13,308 bases of DNA from DASQVO01 sp035640715 (GCA_035640715.1 DASQVO010000428.1:1-13308), one strand, 5' to 3'. Counted from the first letter of the stretch, positions 5,949 through 13,040 are shown. Numbers and translations are program-made. The notes: generated from the sequence alone by a model not told the origin.

Positions 5949-6895
5949 CAGGCCAGCTCCGCCGCGAGGTCCAGCGCCGCGCGCGCGATATCGGCGGTCG
6001 CGGCCAGATCGCGCATGTACAGGGGCATAACCCTGACCTCGATCCCGGCCAGGGCCGGGTCCGTCGCGGCCGCTTTGTCCTCGTTGTCGACCAGCCAGCC
6101 GTTGATCAGCCCGGCGCCGTAATGGGCGCCCACGGCCACCGCGGTCGTCGGCACGCCGATCGCCGCGAGGCACGCGTCGGCCATGCCGCGCACCGGGGCG
6201 CCCCCGATGATCGGCGACACGCCCACGACCGTCTTCACGGCGACGGCATCGCGGATGCCGGGGACGGCCAGGATCGTCCCGATGCTGACCACCGGGTTGG
6301 ACGGCGGGAACAGGACGACGTCGGCCCCGGCTATCGCGTCCAGCACGCCCGGGGCCGGCCGTGCGTCGGCCGCGCCGGCCGACACGATCGCCGACGCCGG
6401 TACCTGCGCGTGCATCCGCACCCACCATTCCTGGAAGTGCACGTAGCGGCGCCCGTCGGCGTCCTCGACCAGCACGTGGGTCTCGATCTGGTCGTTCGAC
6501 ATCGGCAGCAGCCGGACCCCCGGCCGCCACCGCTCGCACAGCGCCTCGGTGACGGCGGACAGCGGCTGCCCGGCCGCCAGCATCTGGCTGCGGACGATGT
6601 GCGTGGCGAAGTCGCGGTCGCCCAGGGTGAACCAGCCGGGCCCGGCGCCGTAGGCGGCAAGCTCGTCCCGGATGGTAAACGTCTCATCGGCACGGCCCCA
6701 GCCCTGGTCGGGGTTGATGCCGCCGCCGAGGGTGTACATCACGGTGTCGAGGTCGGGGCAGACCCGCAGGCCGAACAGGGTGATGTCATCGCCGGTATTA
6801 CCGATGACGGTGATCTCCGCATCGGGCGCGGCGGATCGAAGGCCACGGAGGAAGCGCGCGGCGCCGACGCCGCCAGCCAGCACGGTGATGCGCAT
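5948..6895 (-). CDS. fbiA: FbiA (CofD), 2-phospholactate/PEP transferase of F420 synthesis
   Basis: A 315-aa cytoplasmic enzyme that transfers the guanylylated three-carbon moiety (enolpyruvyl- or lactyl-2-diphospho-5'-guanosine) to Fo, giving dehydro-F420-0 or F420-0. The sequence shows all CofD hallmarks: LAGGVGAARFLRGL (6-19), VIGNTGDD (30-37), LGGGINPDQGWGR (56-68), LGDRDFATH (91-99), LPMSNDQIETHV (130-141), FPPSNPVVSIGTIL (196-209) and GVSPIIGGAPVRGMAD (225-240). ATG at 6895 gives the family-typical start MRITVLAGG. An open extension up to 7159 has no conserved sequence. It is the first gene of the fbiA-fbiB operon, divergent from whiB2. The substrate form (PEP in mycobacteria, 2-phospholactate in methanogens) cannot be told by eye. 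Confidence 0.96.
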   Translation of the reverse strand: MRITVLAGGVGAARFLRGLRSAAPDAEITVIGNTGDDITLFGLRVCPDLDTVMYTLGGGINPDQGWGRADETFTIRDELAAYGAGPGWFTLGDRDFATHIVRSQMLAAGQPLSAVTEALCERWRPGVRLLPMSNDQIETHVLVEDADGRRYVHFQEWWVRMHAQVPASAIVSAGAADARPAPGVLDAIAGADVVLFPPSNPVVSIGTILAVPGIRDAVAVKTVVGVSPIIGGAPVRGMADACLAAIGVPTTAVAVGAHYGAGLINGWLVDNEDKAAATDPALAGIEVRVMPLYMRDLAATADIARAALDLAAELA

Positions 6896-6944
6896 AGCCA
6901 AAGTGTGGCAGGCGGCCGTGCCTGCGCCTCCCCCGGCCCTGCCC

Positions 6945-6984
6945 GCGGCTGCGGCAGGCACAGCGCGGCTGCGGCAGGCACAGC
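6945..6984 (+). repeat. Perfect 20-bp tandem repeat upstream of fbiA
   Basis: Bases 6945-6964 and 6965-6984 are identical (GCGGCTGCGGCAGGCACAGC). They lie 50-90 bp upstream of the fbiA start and would fall in its 5' leader if transcription starts near 7090. No function is evident. Confidence 0.93.
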
Positions 6985-7089
6985 CAGGGTCTTGGCCAGG
7001 GCATCGCCAGGTCCGCGCGTGGCCACCCTGGAGACCGGTCAGTGTGGCTTCTGCTCGTGAGTAAGTAACGGGAAGGCAGCGAATCCCCG

Positions 7090-7125
7090 GTGATTTATCA
7101 CTCATCCCGGACAATGGGCCGTCAA
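7090..7125 (-). promoter_or_regulatory. Candidate fbiAB promoter with overlapping palindrome
   Basis: On the minus strand TTGACG (7125-7120) is a good -35 box, and TGATAA (7100-7095) is a possible -10 box after a long 19-nt spacer. The -10 region is covered by the inverted repeat GTGAT-TT-ATCAC (7090-7101), which could be a repressor site. TATCAC recurs at 7126-7131, 30 bp away. The promoter is assigned by pattern only. Confidence 0.45.
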
Positions 7126-7140
7126 TATCACTTAGCGGGC

Positions 7141-7170
7141 TTGACGTGAAGCAAGACACGCGCGTGTAAT
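7141..7170 (+). promoter_or_regulatory. Candidate whiB2 promoter
   Basis: TTGACG (7141-7146) and TGTAAT (7165-7170) are separated by 18 nt, a good match to a primary-sigma promoter, and would give a leader of about 65 nt. The spacer contains GACAC (7155-7159), the pentamer described as the core of WhiA binding sites. That match is short and could be chance. Its -35 box lies back to back with that proposed for fbiA. Confidence 0.5.
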
Positions 7171-7242
7171 TTCATAGTTGTAAGTACGCGGCCGGGGGAG
7201 AGGCGCGAGCCAGGGGGCCCCGGAGGGGGGAGGAGGTGCGCT

Positions 7243-7518
7243 GTGTCTGAGGTCATCGTTCCGCTCGTGCACGGTGTCATTCGCTCAGACGACGCCGAGG
7301 AGCTTGGCTGGCAAGATCGGGCGCTATGTGCCCAGACCGATCCCGAGGCGTTCTTCCCGGAAAAGGGCGGCTCAACCCGGGAGGCCAAGAAGGTGTGCCG
7401 GGGTTGCGATGTGCGGGCCGAGTGCCTGGAGTACGCAATGGAGCATGATGAGCGGTTCGGCATCTGGGGCGGCATGTCCGAGCGGGAACGCCGGCGGCTT
7501 AAGCGGGAGGCTGTGTAG
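7243..7518 (+). CDS. whiB2: WhiB2/WhmD-family iron-sulfur transcription regulator
   Basis: A 91-aa WhiB-like protein. The 4Fe-4S ligands are Cys29, Cys52, Cys55 and Cys61 (C-x22-C-x2-C-x5-C), followed by the GIWGG turn at 73-77 and a basic C-terminus (ERERRRLKRE) for DNA contact. The block WQDRALCAQTDPEAFFPEKG (residues 23-42) followed by GSTREAKK is the WhiB2/WhmD signature known from mycobacteria and streptomycetes, where this protein acts with WhiA and the primary sigma factor in septation and sporulation genes and is essential in mycobacteria. GTG at 7243 follows a perfect AGGAGGTG site (7231-7238) with 4 nt spacing. In mycobacteria it has the same neighbours, fbiA on one side and the zincin-like gene on the other. 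It ends with TAG at 7516. Confidence 0.96.
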   Translation: MSEVIVPLVHGVIRSDDAEELGWQDRALCAQTDPEAFFPEKGGSTREAKKVCRGCDVRAECLEYAMEHDERFGIWGGMSERERRRLKREAV

Positions 7519-7525
7519 TGCCGTT

Positions 7526-7564
7526 CCGCAGGCCTGCGGGACCGGGCCGCCCGCGTCCGGGCGG
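7526..7564. terminator. GC-rich hairpins between convergent whiB2 and zincin-like gene
   Basis: Two stem-loops fill the 61-bp gap: the palindrome CCGCAGGCCTGCGG (7526-7539), then CCGCCCG (7547-7553), loop CGTC, CGGGCGG (7558-7564). There is no T-tract on either side, which is common for terminators in high-GC actinomycetes. The position between converging genes fits a bidirectional terminator. Confidence 0.6.
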
Positions 7565-7579
7565 TGCCGGGCCGCGGGC

Positions 7580-8074
7580 TCAGTCGCCGTCATCGTAACC
7601 GGGATCAATCGTGTCCGGGTCCAGGCCCAGCAGCTGCGCAAACTCCTCGACCACGACGTCGAAGATAAGCTCGCTCAGCTCATCCTCGTCTTCCGCCCGT
7701 GCCAGCAGCGGCCGCCGGTACAAGACGATCCGGGGTGAGCGCGCACCGTCCGGATCCCCGGGCTGGGCCGGTCCCGGGTCGATCCTGGCCAGCGGCACGG
7801 GGGCGGCGTCGGCGCCCAGCATCTCCTCATCCGGGACTTCCTGCACCGCGAATTCGATGCCGGCCAGCTCGGACTCCCACCGCGGCTCCAGCCGGGCCAC
7901 CGCGTCGAGCACCATGTCGTCGAATTGCTGCGCCCGGCTACGGTACAGCGGGACATCCGTGGGAACGAGCCTGCCGCGCAGACCACGGCCATGACGGTCC
8001 CTCCGCCGGATGGCCCGGCTGCCGGGCGCGGAACTGGTCTCGCCGGTCTGCACAGTTACTGAGCGTATCGCCAC
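7580..8074 (-). CDS. Zincin-like metallopeptidase family protein (Rv3259-type), degenerate zinc motif
   Basis: A 164-aa protein of the small zincin-like family (PF06262-type) that sits beside whiB2 in actinobacteria. Conserved parts are RGRLVPTDVPLYRSRAQQFD (about 33-52), VLDAVARLEPRW (55-66) and RIVLYRRPLLARA, then a C-terminal helix VVVEEFAQLLGLDPDTIDP. In active members this helix carries HExxH. Here the matching positions read EEFAQ, so both zinc-ligand histidines are missing. As I recall, mycobacterial relatives also lack them, suggesting a non-catalytic role in this lineage. GTG at 8074 is the first start in frame, but no clear ribosome site precedes it, so the first 25 or so residues are uncertain. 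The gene is transcribed toward whiB2 and diverges from DUF3499. Its function is unknown. Confidence 0.8.
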   Translation of the reverse strand: MAIRSVTVQTGETSSAPGSRAIRRRDRHGRGLRGRLVPTDVPLYRSRAQQFDDMVLDAVARLEPRWESELAGIEFAVQEVPDEEMLGADAAPVPLARIDPGPAQPGDPDGARSPRIVLYRRPLLARAEDEDELSELIFDVVVEEFAQLLGLDPDTIDPGYDDGD

Positions 8075-8376
8075 GCGGGGGATTACGGGCGCGGCGCGAA
8101 AGACGCCATCCGCGCCTGATCACCGGCCAGGCGGAAGACACGATCGTGAAGAGTGCCCCGGGTGGTGGCGTTACCGACCCCGGGCGGATACCGTCGACGG
8201 TTGTAAGAGATGCGCGCAGGCCTGTGCCCGGGGGTGCTGCCTCCGGGCTAGCACTGCGGGGCCCGGTCTTCCAGGGCGAGAATTCCCGGGACGCACGGGC
8301 GCCCCGGCAAGCCCGGGCAGGCTGGGAAGGGCCGCGTGCTCGCCGGCGGAGTTGATCATGTGAGTGAGGTGGGTCG
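8075..8376. other. Divergent intergenic region, no gene seen
   Basis: This separates the divergent zincin-like and DUF3499 genes. It is rich in CCCGGG-type runs, and I find no clear -35/-10 pair on either strand. The only definite element is the purine-rich GAGGTGG just before the DUF3499 start. Open frames crossing it have no recognisable domain. Confidence 0.6.
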
Positions 8377-8781
8377 GTGAGTTCGCGTTGCTGCTCGCGC
8401 ACCGCATGCAGGCAGCCCGCCGTATACACGCTCACCTACGTCTACCGTGACTCCACGGCCGTGCTGGGCCCGCTGGCCGCATACGTGGAGCCGCACTGTT
8501 ACGACTTGTGCGTCAAGCATGCCGAGCGGCTCACCGTGCCGCGGGGCTGGGACGTGGTCCGGCTGCCAGGGGATCCCGTCCAGCAGAGCGTTGATGATCT
8601 GGAGGCGCTGGCGAATGCCGTCAGGGAGGTATCGCGGCAGCAGCCGAAGGGCCAGCCCGGGCCGGAGCCCGTCGGCCAGGGGGTGGAGGTGGGGCGGCGC
8701 CGCCACCTGAGGATGGTCCGCTCGGCCCCCGCGGAACCAAAGCCGTCCGGCGAGCCCGCGGGCAGCCAGCCGACGAGCTAA
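8377..8781 (+). CDS. DUF3499 family protein (actinobacterial, zinc-ribbon-like)
   Basis: A 134-aa protein. The first 65 residues match the conserved DUF3499 pattern: RCCSRTACRQPAVYTLTYVY, then DSTAVLGPLAAY, then PHCYDLCVKHAERLTVPRGW. Paired cysteines (Cys6/Cys11 and Cys41/Cys45, plus Cys5 and nearby His) suggest a small metal-binding knuckle. This is an inference from spacing. The rest (66-134) is a variable hydrophilic tail rich in Pro, Gly and Arg, ending QPTS. GTG at 8377 follows a GAGGTGG stretch, and the protein starts right at the conserved Cys motif. The function of the family is unknown. It is found upstream of manB in actinomycetes, which suggests a housekeeping role. Confidence 0.88.
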   Translation: MSSRCCSRTACRQPAVYTLTYVYRDSTAVLGPLAAYVEPHCYDLCVKHAERLTVPRGWDVVRLPGDPVQQSVDDLEALANAVREVSRQQPKGQPGPEPVGQGVEVGRRRHLRMVRSAPAEPKPSGEPAGSQPTS

Positions 8782-8863
8782 CCCGGCACAGCGCCGGCCT
8801 GCGGGCCGACACGGTAGGCTCAATGCCCTATTAAGGCAGGGTTGGCAGGAGGCGCAGGGCACA

Positions 8864-10207
8864 GTGGGTGACTTGGCGAAGATCTTCAAGGCGTACGACA
8901 TCCGCGGTGTTGTGCCTAACGAGCTCGACGAGGGCGTGGCCGAGGCGGTCGGCGCCGCGTTCGTCCGGCTGACCGGCGCGGATGCCATCGTGACCGTGCA
9001 CGATATGCGGACCTCGTCGGCGCCGCTGGCGGAGGCGTTCGGGCGCGGCGTCACGTCACAGGGCGCTGACGTCATCGCTGCCGGGCTCGGGTCCACCGAC
9101 ATGCTGTACTACGCGAGCGGCAGCCTCGGCATCCCCGGCGCGATGATCACGGCGAGCCACAATCCGCCCCGCTACAACGGCATCAAGCTGTGCAGGGAGG
9201 GCGCGAAGCCGGTCGGGCAGGACACCGGGCTGGCCGAGCTGCGCGAGATGATCGAGGCTGGCGTGCCCGCCCACGCCGGTCCCCCCGGCACGGTCGCCAA
9301 GCGGGACCTGCTCTCCGGTTACGCGGAACACCTGAAGAAGCTGGTCGACCTGTCGGGCATCAGGCGGCTCAAGGTCGCGGTCGACGCCGGCAACGGCATG
9401 GCCGGGTATACGGTGCCGCAGGTGTTCGAGAGCCTGCCGATCGACCTCGTGTCCCTGTACTTTGAGCTGGACGGCACGTTCCCCAACCACGAGGCCAACC
9501 CGATCGATCCGGCGAACCTCCGCGACCTGCAGCGGGCCGTGGTGGACTCCCGCGCCGACATCGGCCTCGCCTTCGATGGTGACGCCGACCGGTGCTTCGT
9601 CATCGACGAGCGCGGCGAGATCGTCTCGCCGTCGGTGCTCACGGCGCTCATCGCAGTCCGTGAACTGGCCCGCGAACCGGGCGCGACCATCATCCACAAC
9701 CTGATCACCTCGCGTGCCGTGCCGGAGATCATCGCCGAGAACGGCGGGACACCGGTGCGCACGAGGGTCGGCCACTCGTTCATCAAGGCGGAGATGGCGC
9801 GCACCGGCGCGATCTTCGGCGGCGAGCACTCGGGCCACTTCTACTTCAGGGACTTCTGGTACGCCGACTCGGGCATGCTCGCCGCCCTGCACGTGCTCGC
9901 GGCACTCGGGCATTCCGACAGCCCGCTGTCGCAGATGCTCACCCGGTACAGCAGGTACCACGCGAGCGGTGAGATCAACAGCGAGGTGTCCGACCAGGCG
10001 GCGGCGACCGCGCGGGTCCGCGAGGTGTTCTCCGGGCGTCCCGGTGTCACCACCGATGAGCTTGACGGGCTGACGGTCATGGCCCCCGACTGGTGGTTCA
10101 ACCTCCGGCCCTCGAACACTGAGCCGCTGCTCAGGCTGAACGTGGAGGCCGCCGACGAGGAGACGATGAAATCAGTGCGCGACGAAGTACTCCGGCTTAT
10201 ACGGTGA
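8864..10207 (+). CDS. manB: Phosphomannomutase ManB (alpha-D-phosphohexomutase family)
   Basis: Interconverts mannose-6-phosphate and mannose-1-phosphate, feeding GDP-mannose for mannosylated lipids, glycans and proteins. It may also act on glucose phosphates. At 447 aa it is full length, with all four family loops: the phosphoserine loop ITASHNP (Ser98), the Mg-binding loop DGDADR (238-243), the sugar-recognition loop GGEHSGH (319-325), and the phosphate-binding loop RPSNTEP (415-421). The N-terminus FKAYDIRGVVP is typical. GTG at 8864 is preceded by AGGAGG (8847-8852), 11 nt away. It stops with TGA at 10205. In mycobacteria the same order DUF3499-manB-SIS protein is seen, which fixes this as the ManB orthologue rather than a glucosamine mutase. 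Confidence 0.95.
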   Translation: MGDLAKIFKAYDIRGVVPNELDEGVAEAVGAAFVRLTGADAIVTVHDMRTSSAPLAEAFGRGVTSQGADVIAAGLGSTDMLYYASGSLGIPGAMITASHNPPRYNGIKLCREGAKPVGQDTGLAELREMIEAGVPAHAGPPGTVAKRDLLSGYAEHLKKLVDLSGIRRLKVAVDAGNGMAGYTVPQVFESLPIDLVSLYFELDGTFPNHEANPIDPANLRDLQRAVVDSRADIGLAFDGDADRCFVIDERGEIVSPSVLTALIAVRELAREPGATIIHNLITSRAVPEIIAENGGTPVRTRVGHSFIKAEMARTGAIFGGEHSGHFYFRDFWYADSGMLAALHVLAALGHSDSPLSQMLTRYSRYHASGEINSEVSDQAAATARVREVFSGRPGVTTDELDGLTVMAPDWWFNLRPSNTEPLLRLNVEAADEETMKSVRDEVLRLIR

Positions 10208-10230
10208 CACGTCCTATACGGTGACACCGT
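10198..10230 (+). repeat. Short duplication over the manB stop with a palindrome
   Basis: TATACGGTGACAC occurs at 10198-10210, spanning the manB stop codon, and again at 10215-10227. The second copy is part of the inverted repeat ACGGTG-A-CACCGT (10218-10230). It may be a slippage duplication or a weak protein-binding site or attenuator. Confidence 0.8.
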
Positions 10231-10326
10231 GCTTGCCGGGGGATGCCCCCTTTCGCCCCCGCGAGACGTAGCCCGTTCGGCAAGATGAAAAGAACCAGCC
10301 CGGCTCAATCCATACTCGGAGAATGC

Positions 10327-10512
10327 GTGAAGCTCGACGACTGGCTGCTTGAGATACTGGCGTGCCCGAACTGCCGCTCGCCGCTGCGCCCGGACGATGA
10401 GGCCAGTGAGCTGGTCTGCACCTCCGCGGAGTGCGGGCTCGCCTACCCGGTCCGCGACGACATCCCGGTCCTGCTGGTGGACGAGGCGCGCCAGCCGGAG
10501 GTAGGTGCGTGA
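10327..10512 (+). CDS. Trm112-like zinc-ribbon protein
   Basis: A 61-aa protein with the Trm112/UPF0434 layout: LLEILACPNC (Cys13, Cys16), then CTSAEC (Cys31, Cys36), then the signature GLAYPVRDDIPVLLVDEAR. Trm112 proteins act as partners or activators of methyltransferases. The bacterial role is poorly defined. GTG at 10327 with GGAG at 10318-10321 is chosen because the conserved family start (KLDDWLLEIL) follows directly. An upstream ATG at 10243 would add a 28-residue non-conserved leader. Its TGA overlaps the GTG of the next gene (GTGA), showing translational coupling to the SIS protein, an arrangement common in actinomycetes. Confidence 0.88.
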   Translation: MKLDDWLLEILACPNCRSPLRPDDEASELVCTSAECGLAYPVRDDIPVLLVDEARQPEVGA

Positions 10513-11669
10513 GCGAGCTGGATGGGCGCGTGAACTCCGGACGAGACCTGGCCGGGCTGGATGCGGACGTGGCGGCCGCCCGGCTGGACGACCCTGAGCT
10601 GATCGAGGCCGCCGACCCGGGCGGGATGCTGCGGCAGGTGGCGTCATCGGCCGCGCAGGTCCGGACCGCCGTGCGGACGTGCACGGAGTGCGATCTTTCG
10701 GCGCTGGCCGGCCCGGACCGGCCACGGGCGATCGTGGTGGTCGGCATGGGCGGCTCCGGAATCGCCGGCGACGTGCTCGCCGCCGCGTGCGGCAACGGCT
10801 GCCCGGCGCAGATCGTGACGTCCCACGGCTACCACCTGCCCGGCTGGGTGGGGGCCTCGGACCTGGTGATCGCGGTCTCCTGCTCCGGATCCACCGAGGA
10901 GACGCTGGGCGCCGCGACCGAGGCGGTGCGCCGGGGCTGCCAGCTCGTGTGCGTGGGCGGCGCGGGATCCCCGCTGGAGAGCATCGCCGTCCAGGCGCAA
11001 GCGCCGTTCGTTCCCGTGGTGTCCGCGGGGATGCCCCGGTCAACGCTGTGGGGACTGTCGATCCCGCTGATCGCCATCGCGGAGCGGATCGGCATCATGG
11101 ACGTCGGGCCGGACGCCTACGAAGCCACCGCGGCGGCGCTTGAGCGCATTTCCTACCAGTGCCGTCCGACGAGCGAGTCGTTCATCAACCCGGGCAAGTC
11201 ACTCGCGCTCGATCTCTTGGGCACCCTGCCGATGATCTGGGGCAGCACGGCGCTCGGCGGCGTCGTGGCCAAGCGCTTCGCCGCCCAGCTCAACGAGAAT
11301 GCCAAGTACCCGGGCATCGCTGGCGAACTGCCGGAGGCCAACCACAATCAGGTGGTGGCCTTCGACGGCCCGTTCGCGCCGGGCAGCACCGGCGCCGACG
11401 CGGGGTCGGGCTTCCCGCTGCGGCTCGTCCTGGTCACCGACTCCGGTGAGCACCCGCAGGTGGCCCGGCGCCGCGAGACCTCCGCTGAGCTGGCTTCGGA
11501 GCGGGGAATCGGCGTGTCGGAGCTGCCCATGGAAGGCGATCATGCGCTGGAGCGCTTCGCCAGCGTCGTCCAGCTCATCGACTACGCGACCGTCTACCTG
11601 GGTATCGCATCTGGCGTGGACCCGACTCCGATCGCGATCATCCAGGATCTGAAGGAGCGGATCGCTTAG
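10509..11669 (+). CDS. SIS-domain phosphoglucose/phosphomannose isomerase-like protein
   Basis: A 386-aa protein of the bifunctional PGI/PMI type (TIGR02128-like), which interconverts aldose and ketose hexose 6-phosphates in some archaea. The actinobacterial members are equivalent to mycobacterial Rv3256c and their activity is less certain. The first SIS half has the phosphate loop VVGMGGSGIAGD (77-88) and SCSGSTEETL (124-133). The second half has IWGSTALGGVVAKRFAAQLN (243-262) and ENAK, then the family signature ELPEANHNQ (273-281). The end GVDPTPIAIIQDLKERI is typical. GTG at 10509 overlaps the Trm112-like stop and has GGAGG at 10498-10502. Next to manB it fits supply of mannose-6-phosphate from fructose-6-phosphate. 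The first 70 residues are variable. Confidence 0.88.
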   Translation: MSELDGRVNSGRDLAGLDADVAAARLDDPELIEAADPGGMLRQVASSAAQVRTAVRTCTECDLSALAGPDRPRAIVVVGMGGSGIAGDVLAAACGNGCPAQIVTSHGYHLPGWVGASDLVIAVSCSGSTEETLGAATEAVRRGCQLVCVGGAGSPLESIAVQAQAPFVPVVSAGMPRSTLWGLSIPLIAIAERIGIMDVGPDAYEATAAALERISYQCRPTSESFINPGKSLALDLLGTLPMIWGSTALGGVVAKRFAAQLNENAKYPGIAGELPEANHNQVVAFDGPFAPGSTGADAGSGFPLRLVLVTDSGEHPQVARRRETSAELASERGIGVSELPMEGDHALERFASVVQLIDYATVYLGIASGVDPTPIAIIQDLKERIA

Positions 11670-11803
11670 CGCCCAGCCGGCGGCAACGTCCCGGTCCAGG
11701 GTGCACCCGGTCCGGCAGGAGTAGGTTTGGTCCCGGCGGGAGGTAAGTCGACATCAGCGCACAGGGCAAACCGCCGCCCAGGTCCGGCGGCCTGCGGGCA
11801 GTT

Positions 11804-12814
11804 GTGGCGGCCTTGGGGGCGAACGTAGGCATCGCCGCGACCAAGCTGATCGCGTTCCTCTTCACCGGCTCGGCCTCGATGCTCGCCGAGTTCGTGCACT
11901 CTCTCGTCGACTGCAGTGACCAGATTCTCCTGCTCATCGGCAGGAACCGGGCTGCCCGGGCGCAGACAGAGGAGCACCCTTTCGGGTTCGGCCGGGAACG
12001 GTACTTCTACGGGTTCATCGTCGCGGTCGTGCTGTTCACCGTGGGCGGCGCGTACTCCGCCTACGACGGCATCCGCAAGATCATGCATCCCGAGCCCATC
12101 ACCGACCCGCTGGCCGCGTTTGTGGTGCTGGCCCTCGCGGTCTGCATGGAAAGCTTCTCGCTGCGCACCGCGATCAAGGAGTCCAATCAGCTCAGGGAGG
12201 GGCGCAGCTGGGGGACGTTCATCCGGCGGGCGAAGAGCCCGGATCTCCCGGTGGTCCTGCTGGAGGACACGGCGGCGCTGCTCGGCCTGGTGCTCGCGTT
12301 CGCCGGGATCTTGCTGGCGGTCCTGACCGGCAACGGCGCATGGGACGGGGCCGGCTCACTGGGCATCGGCGTGCTGCTCGCCTGCGTCGCGGCGGTCGTG
12401 GCCGCCGAGACGAAAAGCTTGCTGATCGGGGAATCAGCCAGCGCCGAGATGCAGCGTGCCATCGTGTCCGCCCTGGAGGACGGTCCCGAAATCGAGCGGG
12501 TGATTCACCTGCGGACAACGCATATCGGGCCGGATTCGCTGCTCGTCGCGGCCAAGGTCGCGGTCCGCGGCGACGATCCGGCCGCGAGCGTGGTGCGCGG
12601 CATCGATGTGGCCGAACGCCGGGTCCGTGCGGCCGTGCCCATCGCTCAGGTCATCTATCTCGAGCCGGACATCTACCAGGAGGGCAGGGCGGACCAGGCC
12701 GATCCGTCGATACGCGCCGTGCGCCGCGGCTGGCGTGACCGCCGCGAGCGGGAAAGGGGCGAGCGGGAACGCGGCGTGAGCGGGGGCGGCGAACGGCAGC
12801 AGAGCGAGCGTTAG
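11804..12814 (+). CDS. Cation diffusion facilitator transporter (ZnT9-like)
   Basis: A membrane antiporter exporting divalent cations such as zinc in exchange for protons. Residues below count from GTG 11804. TM1 is ANVGIAATKLIAFLF (7-21), followed by the metal site HSLVDCSDQ (32-40). The family motif HPFGFGRERYFYG is at 58-70, starting TM3, and TM4 is near 101-117. The loop FIRRAKSPDLPVVLLEDTAAL is typical of the ZnT9/SLC30A9-like branch, with Glu-Asp in place of the usual HxxxD. TM6 is around 182-200, and a ferredoxin-like cytosolic domain covers about 208-290. The last 30 residues are Arg/Glu-rich low complexity. No canonical start exists further upstream, but an excellent ribosome site (GGGAGGT, 11738-11744) lies 8 nt before an in-frame ATC at 11753. 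The true start may be there, adding 17 residues (ISAQGKPPPRSGGLRAV). Confidence 0.88.
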   Translation: MAALGANVGIAATKLIAFLFTGSASMLAEFVHSLVDCSDQILLLIGRNRAARAQTEEHPFGFGRERYFYGFIVAVVLFTVGGAYSAYDGIRKIMHPEPITDPLAAFVVLALAVCMESFSLRTAIKESNQLREGRSWGTFIRRAKSPDLPVVLLEDTAALLGLVLAFAGILLAVLTGNGAWDGAGSLGIGVLLACVAAVVAAETKSLLIGESASAEMQRAIVSALEDGPEIERVIHLRTTHIGPDSLLVAAKVAVRGDDPAASVVRGIDVAERRVRAAVPIAQVIYLEPDIYQEGRADQADPSIRAVRRGWRDRRERERGERERGVSGGGERQQSER

Positions 12815-12986
12815 CAGGGCGAGCGTCAGCAGGGCCAGCGGGAGCACGGCGAGCCTGAGCCTACGCCGTGACCTGGCGCGGGCAGTGCTGCTGACCGGAT
12901 GCGGCGCCGGCCCGTGGTCATGAGCGAGCTGGAGGGGCGCGGCGCCGCCTGGACGCAGCAGCGAGGTACGAGCGACGAGGGAAGGC

Positions 12987-13002
12987 GGCGCCTCAAGGCG
13001 CC
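12987..13002. terminator. Short hairpin between convergent genes
   Basis: GGCGCCT (12987-12993) and AGGCGCC (12996-13002) are inverted repeats separated by CA, forming a tight stem. It sits between the transporter gene and the unnamed minus-strand gene, so it could serve as a terminator. There is no T-tract, and the tiny loop means the top pairs must open. Confidence 0.35.
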
Positions 13003-13040
13003 CCGGAAGCGAGCGGGGGACAGGTCATGAGCCGGTTCGG

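Noticed and set aside
5949..6539. Extension of the fbiB frame upstream through fbiA
   Set aside because: The region is the coding sequence of fbiA in another frame. The TGATG overlap and the conserved FbiB start fix the start at 5948.
6896..7159. N-terminal extension of fbiA to 7159
   Set aside because: The extra 88 residues include translated tandem repeats and have no similarity to CofD proteins, which begin at MRITVLAGG.
10243..10326. Earlier ATG start for the Trm112-like protein
   Set aside because: The added leader is not conserved, and GTG 10327 has a well-placed GGAG and begins exactly at the family's N-terminus.
12434..12847. Minus-strand 137-aa frame that begins like a signal peptide (LPLALLTLALLTLALLP)
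   Set aside because: The hydrophobic start is produced by GAGCG/GCAGG repeats after the transporter, and the rest is antisense to the transporter's conserved cytosolic domain.
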